NCBI RefSeq assembly: GCF_026000435.1
Contig: NZ_AP026763.1
Location: 62,001-126,000, forward strand
From: Vibrio sp. STUT-A11
Lineage (GTDB): Bacteria; Pseudomonadota; Gammaproteobacteria; Enterobacterales; Vibrionaceae
DNA: 64,000 nt
Direction of reading: 5' to 3'
A program made the position numbers and the translations under genes. The notes beneath the pieces were generated by a model. The model searched no databases. It was not told where the DNA came from and saw only the letters and a list, made by a program, of their open reading frames with translations. Shown here piece by piece: positions 57,674 through 64,000 of this stretch. How positions within the stretch are numbered: position 1 is the first letter of the stretch; the number at the start of each line of letters is the position of its first letter.

Positions 57674-60100
57674 TTATGACTGAAGCTGGTGAATACTTTC
57701 TTCTATCGTTAGCTTCACCTCTGGATAAAGCAGAGTAAATAACAGTTTGGCAAATTGCTGCGTATTTTCTGTATCGCAGTTGCCATCATTGTCTAGGTAC
57801 GCTTGCTGTTTCAGGGTATTGAACATCGCGCTAAATACACCTTTATCAAAGAACTCCGGTGCGTTAATGCCATGCAGTCGACCCAGACGTTGAGCGATGT
57901 CCTGACTTTTCTGCTCTAGGTCTGATTTACCTAACTCAGGGTACGCGACCAACAAGTTCGTTGCGATGGAGTAGCGCTGCAGTGTTTCAGTAATTGTGCG
58001 ACCCAGCAGAACCAATGACTGGTTGTTGGACTGATTGATTTCCAGCTTATTGCCATCAAGACAGATCATCTTCTGCTCGACAAATTCGTTAAGAATTTTC
58101 TCGACCAGCTCATTCAAATCCTCTTCCTGATAGCTTAAGAACAGCTCTTTTTTCAGGAATGGATAGATCTGAGCAACGTTCTGTTGAACGCTTTCCACGG
58201 TGACGTTGCGCTGGCGAATTATCATCTGAGCGATCAGTGACGGAAGCGCAAACAAGTGAATGATGTTATTGCGGTAGTAAGTCATCAGAATCGACTGGTT
58301 GCGATCCAGTGAAATGATATCGCCCATGCTATCTGTTTCAATCACAAACTTATCAAGTGAGATTGCGTGATCAACCAACGCTTCTGCGCTTTTGCTTGGA
58401 ATGGTAGAGGTGCTCGAGTACGGGTTGTTCTTGAGTAGCTTCAGGTAACATTCAATCTGACTGATTAGAGAATCACGAGATAACGCGCGCTGACGAGAAG
58501 CAAGCAAGGCAGTCGCACAGAGTGTCAGTGCGTTAGCAGCAGCCGCATCGTTAATGTGCGTCATCATCTTGTTGGCCAGTCCGTTCACTACCGGATTCAT
58601 CCATTGTGGTTTGCTGCTACCCATAGGGTCGATATCTTTAGTCCACTCCGGAGCATGCTCGTTAAGGTATTGGTTGAGCTGAATTGGCTCACCAAAGTTG
58701 ACGTAACCCAAACCAAAGTTGCGCAGTTTACGCAGAGTGCGCAGTACCAAACCGGCATTCTCTTTCTCTTTACGCTTACCGCGAAGTTCTTTAGCGTAAG
58801 TACTTACTTCCATTACATGCTCGTAGCCAATGTACACCGGCACTAAAGTCACTGGACGATTTAGACCACGTAGCATGGCCTGAATCGTCATCGCCAGCAT
58901 ACCGGTTTTGGCTTGCAGTAATCGCCCAGTACGCGAGCGGCCGCCTTCACTGAAGTATTCAACTGAGTAGCCTTTCGCGAAAAGCTCGGCCAGATACTCG
59001 CGGAAAATCGTCGAGTACAGTTTATTGCCTTTAAAGCTGCGGCGGATAAAGAACGCACCACCACGGCGGAAAATAGGACCAGCCGGAAAGAAATTGAGGT
59101 TTATACCGGCAGCAATATGTGGCGGAACCATGCCTTCGTTGTAAAGCACGTACGAAAGCAGCAGGTAGTCCATGTGGCTACGGTGACATGGAACGTATAC
59201 GATCTCATGACCATCTTGTGCTAAACGGCGTACCGTAGAGGCATTATTGATATGCAGACCCTGATACAGCTTATTCCAAAGCCAGCCGAGAATGCGGTCA
59301 CCTCTTTTCACCAGGCCATAAGAAAAGTTCGCGGCAATTTCATCCATGATGTCATGGGCTTCTTTGCGCGCTTTTTCAATCGAGATATTTTTGCTCTTAG
59401 CTTCATCAGCGATGGCTTGCTCAATCGCTGGTGATTTCATTAAACGCGCAAACAATACCTGACGCTGGGGTAGGTTAGGACCCGATGCTGCCAGCTTTTG
59501 GCGAGAGAAGTGGATACGAGCCACTCGCGCGAGCTTGTGAGCAATAGCACTGTCAGTGCCATGAGAATCTGCCATGTAGCGCAGCGATACCACCGGGCTA
59601 AAACGCACTAAACAGTCACGGCCAGATGCCATCACCGCTTTGGCTTTTTGTGGACCATTCATTGGCTGAAGGTACGGTTTACTATTCTCTTCTTTACCAG
59701 GCTTGCGTCCCCACAGCACGGTCGCTGGGATCATTTGTACATCTAATTCGCTGTCCAGTTTGTGCAGCTCTAATAACTCACGAAAAAGAGAGTCAGATTC
59801 TGTTGGTACGTCATTGTCATTTCCCATCACGGTTGGACGAGCAGCAATAAAGACGTAACGGTTGAGTGTTTTGCCATTAATTTCCAATGGACTGAGCGGG
59901 TCTGGCAGACCAAGGCTCATGGCTTGTTTTTGCAGTGTCAGCAAATCCACGTTCGAACGGAACGGTAAGGCATACACAATCGGTTTAGCCAGATCGATAT
60001 CAAGATCGTCAATAGGGTTTGATGGGATTGTGGTGCCCTTTACCAGTACCGATAAAGGTAGTTTTAGTAATGAACGTGAAAATGATTGTCCAGAAGACAT
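57674..60100 (-). CDS. plsB: Glycerol-3-phosphate O-acyltransferase
   Basis: PlsB acylates sn-glycerol-3-phosphate at position 1, the first step of phospholipid synthesis. Using the ATG at 60100 the product is 808 residues; a GTG three codons upstream (60109) is equally possible. The HX4D motif is HRSHMDYLL, followed by FIRRSFKGN, FSEGGRSRTGRLLQAKTGML and VPVYIGYEHVME, the four acyltransferase blocks. Its ~800-residue length is normal. It is divergent from lexA, as in E. coli. Confidence 0.96.
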   Translation of the reverse strand: MSSGQSFSRSLLKLPLSVLVKGTTIPSNPIDDLDIDLAKPIVYALPFRSNVDLLTLQKQAMSLGLPDPLSPLEINGKTLNRYVFIAARPTVMGNDNDVPTESDSLFRELLELHKLDSELDVQMIPATVLWGRKPGKEENSKPYLQPMNGPQKAKAVMASGRDCLVRFSPVVSLRYMADSHGTDSAIAHKLARVARIHFSRQKLAASGPNLPQRQVLFARLMKSPAIEQAIADEAKSKNISIEKARKEAHDIMDEIAANFSYGLVKRGDRILGWLWNKLYQGLHINNASTVRRLAQDGHEIVYVPCHRSHMDYLLLSYVLYNEGMVPPHIAAGINLNFFPAGPIFRRGGAFFIRRSFKGNKLYSTIFREYLAELFAKGYSVEYFSEGGRSRTGRLLQAKTGMLAMTIQAMLRGLNRPVTLVPVYIGYEHVMEVSTYAKELRGKRKEKENAGLVLRTLRKLRNFGLGYVNFGEPIQLNQYLNEHAPEWTKDIDPMGSSKPQWMNPVVNGLANKMMTHINDAAAANALTLCATALLASRQRALSRDSLISQIECYLKLLKNNPYSSTSTIPSKSAEALVDHAISLDKFVIETDSMGDIISLDRNQSILMTYYRNNIIHLFALPSLIAQMIIRQRNVTVESVQQNVAQIYPFLKKELFLSYQEEDLNELVEKILNEFVEQKMICLDGNKLEINQSNNQSLVLLGRTITETLQRYSIATNLLVAYPELGKSDLEQKSQDIAQRLGRLHGINAPEFFDKGVFSAMFNTLKQQAYLDNDGNCDTENTQQFAKLLFTLLYPEVKLTIEESIHQLQS

Positions 60101-60420
60101 AAAGTTCACAGCCTCGATAGGTATTCAAACAGGCCCTAGCTTATTTCTGTGTCCGCATGGCCCACCTTGAGAGAAAATGAGTACGGCAATAGAAATAAGC
60201 CTAGGCGATAAAATTTAAGCGCAGCAAGGATAACAGAAACTGGTCGAACCTTTTAATTTTATTGAGCATGAATTAGTCAAACACCCGAACCATTGCTTCC
60301 ACTTACCCCACTTTAGGCGGGCTGTTTTAAACGTTTATGACGAAAATGATGGTGTATTACTTAAGTAAGCCAAGCAAATAAATTAAAAAACAACCAATTG
60401 GGTTTCCATTTAACCATTTA

Positions 60421-60456
60421 CTGGATATACTCACAGTTAACTGTATAAAAAGACAG
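60421..60456 (+). promoter_or_regulatory. Two LexA (SOS) boxes in the lexA promoter
   Basis: CTGGATATACTCACAG (60421-60436) and CTGTATAAAAAGACAG (60441-60456) both fit CTG-N10-CAG and lie in tandem just before lexA, giving autoregulation. The rest of 60110-60463 is the plsB/lexA divergent promoter region with no gene seen. Confidence 0.93.
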
Positions 60457-60463
60457 GTGAGAC

Positions 60464-61084
60464 ATGAAGCCGTTAACGCCACGCCAACAACAAGTCTTCG
60501 ATTTGATTAAAAGTAAAATCGAAGACACCGGAATGCCACCAACTCGTGCAGAGATTGCGCGTGAGCTTGGCTTCCGCTCTGCAAATGCTGCAGAAGAACA
60601 CCTAAAAGCACTTGCTCGTAAGCAAGCGATTGAAATTATTCCGGGTGCATCTCGAGGGATTCGCATTCTGCTTGAAGATGCTGCAAATGATGATCAGGGC
60701 TTGCCTCTGATTGGTCAAGTGGCAGCGGGTGAGCCGATTCTGGCTCAAGAGCATGTGGAAGCTCACTACCAAGTCGATCCGGCGATGTTTAAGCCGCAAG
60801 CGGATTTTTTACTTCGCGTAAATGGCGAAAGTATGAAAGACATCGGTATTATGGATGGTGACTTACTCGCTGTGCATAAAACGCAAGACGTACGTGACGG
60901 TCAGGTTGTTGTTGCTCGTGTTGACGACGATGTGACGGTAAAGCGTCTGGAGCGTAAAGGCTCTACCGTATTGCTGCACGCAGAGAATGAAGAGTTTGCC
61001 CCTATCCAGGTGGATTTGACTTCTCAGCACCTGACGATTGAAGGTCTGGCTGTCGGTATTATTCGTAATACTGACTGGATGTAA
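60464..61084 (+). CDS. lexA: LexA repressor
   Basis: The SOS repressor, 206 residues. The N-terminal winged helix is TPRQQQVFDLIKSKIEDTGMPPTRAEIARELGFRSANAAEEHLKAL. Self-cleavage would occur at Ala88-Gly89 in VAAGEP, with Ser123 (GESM) and Lys160 as the catalytic dyad. All required residues are present. AGGTGAG precedes the ATG. Confidence 0.98.
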   Translation: MKPLTPRQQQVFDLIKSKIEDTGMPPTRAEIARELGFRSANAAEEHLKALARKQAIEIIPGASRGIRILLEDAANDDQGLPLIGQVAAGEPILAQEHVEAHYQVDPAMFKPQADFLLRVNGESMKDIGIMDGDLLAVHKTQDVRDGQVVVARVDDDVTVKRLERKGSTVLLHAENEEFAPIQVDLTSQHLTIEGLAVGIIRNTDWM

Positions 61085-61207
61085 GCTAGGCTTTGTAGCA
61101 ACAGTCCAGCTTTCCTGGGCTGTTGCTTATCACGCTTTTAATTTTCCCCACGTCTCTCATTTCACACTTCCTATCTTCTGATATGCATTCAGGCTTGATA
61201 ATGCAAT

Positions 61208-61222
61208 TGATATTCATTATCA
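61208..61222. promoter_or_regulatory. Probable Fur box
   Basis: TGATATTCATTATCA matches the 7-1-7 Fur core TGATAAT-C-ATTATCA at 14 of 15 positions and lies 43 bases before the methyltransferase start. Confidence 0.75.
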
Positions 61223-61264
61223 TTTATTTCTGTATCGATAACTTTCATTGGCGCAGGAAATGCC

Positions 61265-62059
61265 ATGTCTCAGTCTAAGCATCAAGTTCCCAACCATTTA
61301 TTAAAACCTTTGTTGTTACGAAGCCGTGAAAGTATGGTCGACAATGGCTTGGTGTATGACCCTATCGCAGCTAAAGCCTGTTTAAACTGTCAAATGGCGC
61401 CTGATTGTCTTGGCGGAGATGTGGCGCAAAAGCAGTTATTGCATGTAACGTTAACTCAACTTTGTGACCAACAGGTCAATCAATTCCTGCAGCAACATCC
61501 TGATGCGTGGGTGATTAATGTCGGCGCAGGTCTCGATACACGTTTTTACCGTCTGGATAACGGACGTTGTCATTGGATCGAGCTGGATGTTACGGAGAAT
61601 CTGGTTTGGCGCCAGCGACTTTTCCATAAAAACGAACGTTATAAAAATCATATCGGCAGCGTAGAAGAGATGTCATGGCTGGACTCTGTGAATATTCCAG
61701 ACAAATCACCGGTTTTGCTTGTCTGTGAAATGGCACTGCTGGATTGCTCAGAACTACAGGTCGCCCGTTTTATTCAAACGTTGGGGCGACACTTTGTGTC
61801 TGCTGAAGTGTGTATGGTTCTGGCAGGGGATCTCACAGAAAGTAAATGGGGTAAGAAGCTGGGCTCTGATTGTTATGCGCACGGCTTTGAAGCGCCATCA
61901 GAACAATTTCTGCAATGGCTGCCTTGGGCTGAGTGGGTCAAAGTCTTTTCGCCATTTGATCGCTTTTGCTCTCGCTGGAAGGCTTGGCAACGCTGGCTCA
62001 ATAAGATCCCGGTACTGAAATACCGTCTGACACCCGTCCTCGTTCATATTAAGTGGTGA
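61265..62059 (+). CDS. LCMT/TcmP-like SAM-dependent methyltransferase, probably Fur-regulated
   Basis: The 264-residue product has WVINVGAGLDTRFYRLD, the SAM-binding signature of leucine carboxyl methyltransferase (PPM1/TcmP-like) proteins, then HWIELDVTENLVWRQRL and LLVCEMALLDCSE. An N-terminal Cys-rich stretch (AKACLNCQMAPDCLGG) is unusual for the family. GGAAATGCC surrounds the ATG, with GCGCAGGAA upstream. The Fur-box-like site suggests iron-dependent expression. It separates lexA from dinF, which are adjacent in E. coli. Substrate unknown. Confidence 0.82.
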   Translation: MSQSKHQVPNHLLKPLLLRSRESMVDNGLVYDPIAAKACLNCQMAPDCLGGDVAQKQLLHVTLTQLCDQQVNQFLQQHPDAWVINVGAGLDTRFYRLDNGRCHWIELDVTENLVWRQRLFHKNERYKNHIGSVEEMSWLDSVNIPDKSPVLLVCEMALLDCSELQVARFIQTLGRHFVSAEVCMVLAGDLTESKWGKKLGSDCYAHGFEAPSEQFLQWLPWAEWVKVFSPFDRFCSRWKAWQRWLNKIPVLKYRLTPVLVHIKW

Positions 62060-62114
62060 TTGGCTAGCTTCACATTGCTCAGGTACACTCGTTAATCCAG
62101 TTAATGAGGTGCTT

Positions 62115-63458
62115 GTGACAAACTCTATTTTCTCTCCTTTATCTAATCCTCAGGTGCACCGTCAGGTCTTGGCACTTGCGATTCCGATGGTGCTTTCGAA
62201 TATTACCGTTCCGCTGCTAGGTCTGGTTGATGCCGCAGTGATTGGTCATCTTGAACATGCCTGGTATCTGGGCGGTGTCGCCTTGGGCAGCACGATGATC
62301 AGTGTGACTTTTTGGTTGCTCGGTTTTTTACGTATGTCGACGACGGGATTAGCTGCGCAATCTTATGGAAGTAATGATCGCAAACAACTTGCTTTAGTTT
62401 TCCTGCAAGGCGCTTTGATGGCGTTGCTGTTCGCAGTGCTGTTTTTAGTTGCACACAGTTCTATTGCTGACCTTATCTTTAGCTGGAGCGATGCCAGTGA
62501 GGAAGTGAAACACTATGGTATGCAGTATTTCTCTGTCCGTGTCTGGAGTGCGCCTGCAGCGTTAATGAATTTCGTGTTGTTGGGTTGGCTGCTTGGCACA
62601 CAAAACGCCAAAGCGCCGATGTGGATGGTGATCATTACCAACCTGACTAATATCACCCTGGATGTCCTGTTTGTCATTGGCTTAGGCTGGAAAGTCGAAG
62701 GGGCGGCATTGGCCTCAGTGATCGCAGACTACTCAGGTATGGCATTTGGCTTGGTTTGTGTTTGGAAAACATGGCAGGAGCGACAGTTGCCTTTGCCTAA
62801 GTCTCTTCTTGCAGACACGCAGCATGGGATAGGTCGGTTTATAAAACTTAATCGAGATATCTTTTTACGCTCTTTGTGTTTGCAGGCGGCATTTAGCTTT
62901 ATGACCTTTCAGGGGGCGAGCTTCGGTGATGATGTCGTGGCTGCGAATGCCGTGCTGATGAGTTTTTTGATGATCATTTCTTACGGCATGGACGGTTTTG
63001 CGTATGCCATGGAAGCCATGGTGGGTAGCGCGATTGGAGCGAAAGACAGGCAGCAACTGAGCGCATCGCTTATTGGGACTTTCTTTTGGAGTCTGGTTAT
63101 TTGTTTAGGCTTAACGGTCGCCTTTGCTTTAGCAGGATCGTTCATGATCGCCATGATCACCTCAATCGAAGAGGTACAGCAGCAGGCGGCGATTTATCTG
63201 CCATGGCTGGTGGTGATGCCACTGGCTTCGATGTGGTGCTTTCTTCTCGATGGAATTTTTGTCGGAGCGACTAAAGGTAAAGACATGCGCAACAGCATGT
63301 TTGTGGCGACCAGCAGCTTCTTTGTTGTCTTTTACTTATTTTCGGGATGGGAAAATCACGCGCTTTGGCTGGCGATGACCAGTTTTATGTTGATGCGCGG
63401 CATCGGGCTTGGCGTGATTTTTCTGTATCAATGGCGCAAGGGGACATTTCTCGCTTAG
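62115..63458 (+). CDS. dinF: DinF-type MATE efflux transporter
   Basis: The 447-residue product has about twelve hydrophobic segments and MATE features: VLALAIPMVLSNITVPLLGLVDAAVIGHL at the start, LRMSTTGLAAQSYG, and YGMDGFAYAMEAMVGSAIGAKDR in the second half. It resembles E. coli DinF, a MATE protein in the lexA-dinF SOS operon. I choose GTG 62115 because TGAGG lies five bases upstream; a GTG two codons earlier overlaps that site. SOS control may persist by read-through from lexA. Confidence 0.9.
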   Translation: MTNSIFSPLSNPQVHRQVLALAIPMVLSNITVPLLGLVDAAVIGHLEHAWYLGGVALGSTMISVTFWLLGFLRMSTTGLAAQSYGSNDRKQLALVFLQGALMALLFAVLFLVAHSSIADLIFSWSDASEEVKHYGMQYFSVRVWSAPAALMNFVLLGWLLGTQNAKAPMWMVIITNLTNITLDVLFVIGLGWKVEGAALASVIADYSGMAFGLVCVWKTWQERQLPLPKSLLADTQHGIGRFIKLNRDIFLRSLCLQAAFSFMTFQGASFGDDVVAANAVLMSFLMIISYGMDGFAYAMEAMVGSAIGAKDRQQLSASLIGTFFWSLVICLGLTVAFALAGSFMIAMITSIEEVQQQAAIYLPWLVVMPLASMWCFLLDGIFVGATKGKDMRNSMFVATSSFFVVFYLFSGWENHALWLAMTSFMLMRGIGLGVIFLYQWRKGTFLA

Positions 63459-63473
63459 CGGTTACCACAAACA

Positions 63474-63502
63474 AAAACAGCAGGCGGAGTGCCTGCTGTT
63501 TT
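63474..63502. terminator. Bidirectional terminator between dinF and sthA
   Basis: AAAACAGCAGGC pairs with GCCTGCTGTTTT around GGAGT; the two genes converge. Confidence 0.92.
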
Positions 63503-63524
63503 ACGTTTTAGGGTGCTAGTCCCA

Positions 63525-64000
63525 TTAGAAAAGTCGGTTTAAACCATTCAATGCTGCCACACGGTAGGCTTCGGCCATGGTTGGGTAGTTGAACGTTGTG
63601 TTAACGAAATACTCGATGGTATTCGCTTCGCCTTTTTGTTCCATGATGGCTTGTCCGATGTGGATGATTTCCGCTGCACGTTGACCAAAACAGTGGATGC
63701 CAAGGATCTCTTTGGTTTCGCGGTGGAACAAAATCTTCAAACTGCCAATGTCTTTTCCTGCGATCTGTGCGCGCGCCAGATGTTTAAAGGAAGAGCGACC
63801 CACCTCGTAAGGTACTTTCGCTGCCGTCAGTTCTTGCTCTGTTCTACCAACGGAACTGATTTCCGGAATGGTGTAGATGCCGGTTGGGATATCTTCAATC
63901 AGATAGTTATCCGCTTGTCCCTTGGTGATGGCTTGCGCCACAAAGCGCCCTTGATCGTAGGCAGCACTTGCCAGGCTAGGGTAACCAATCACGTCACCAA
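63525..64000 (-). CDS. sthA: Soluble pyridine nucleotide transhydrogenase, C-terminal part (runs off the window)
   Basis: Minus-strand frame open to the right edge; about 158 residues are visible. GDVIGYPSLASAAYDQGR is the FAD-domain end of SthA. The dimerisation domain follows with IYTIPEISSVGRTEQEL, LKILFHRETKEILGIHCFGQRAAEIIHIGQAIM and the terminal FNYPTMAEAYRVAALNGLNRL. The redox Cys pair of related enzymes lies outside the window (and is absent in SthA). SthA interconverts NADPH and NADH in the cytosol. Confidence 0.95.
   Translation of the reverse strand, partial: GDVIGYPSLASAAYDQGRFVAQAITKGQADNYLIEDIPTGIYTIPEISSVGRTEQELTAAKVPYEVGRSSFKHLARAQIAGKDIGSLKILFHRETKEILGIHCFGQRAAEIIHIGQAIMEQKGEANTIEYFVNTTFNYPTMAEAYRVAALNGLNRLF

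Overview
The window is a stretch of a Vibrio chromosome, almost certainly the larger chromosome near its replication origin. Gene content and order match the origin-proximal gammaproteobacterial core (ubiD-fre, hemCDXY/cyaA, cyaY-lptM-lysA-dapF-xerC, pldB/rhtB, rsmD/ftsYEX-rpoH, glpEG, ubiCA/plsB, lexA-dinF, sthA). The 16S sequence and protein details are Vibrio-like. A perfect ParB-type parS palindrome lies at 34234-34249. The species cannot be fixed by eye.

Layout. 1-3.7 kb: the end of an unknown gene, then ubiD, a small 2Fe-2S ferredoxin gene and fre. 3.7-15.3 kb: two complete rRNA operons in direct tandem, each 16S-tRNA-Ile-tRNA-Ala-23S-5S, the second followed by tRNA-Ser. 15.4-21.8 kb: an accessory block on the minus strand, opened by a decayed IS630-type transposase. 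It encodes two DUF4402 secreted proteins, a PapD-like chaperone, a large usher-like outer-membrane protein ending in a SPOR-like segment, and a SPOR lipoprotein. This is the best candidate for a poorly described system: a chaperone/usher-like surface-structure assembly cluster with higher GC than its surroundings. 22.1-34.2 kb: haem biosynthesis (hemCDXY) divergent from cyaA, then cyaY, lptM, lysA, dapF, a DUF484 gene, xerC and yigB.

34.2-41.3 kb: parS and an inverted repeat pair, tapT, a lipoprotein gene, an EVE-domain gene, yigL, pldB, rhtB and an EAL-HDOD signalling gene. 41.4-44.8 kb: an arsenic operon (arsR, arsenic-type GAPDH, a CX5R phosphatase, arsJ) that would convert arsenate to 1-arseno-3-phosphoglycerate and export it. 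45-49.8 kb: mostly small membrane and unknown genes, including an 810-base stretch without a convincing gene and a 26-residue membrane peptide, then DUF1145 and rsmD. 50-54 kb: ftsY-ftsE-ftsX and rpoH, followed by an intergenic cluster of DnaA-box-like sites. 54.4-64 kb: glpEG, an orphan FliL-like protein, ubiCA, plsB, lexA with two SOS boxes, a methyltransferase under a strong Fur-box-like site, a DinF/MATE transporter, and the 3' end of sthA.

Limits: everything was read by eye. Identity between rRNA copies, GC values and repeat copy numbers elsewhere in the genome were not computed. Positions of short sites may be off by a base or two.
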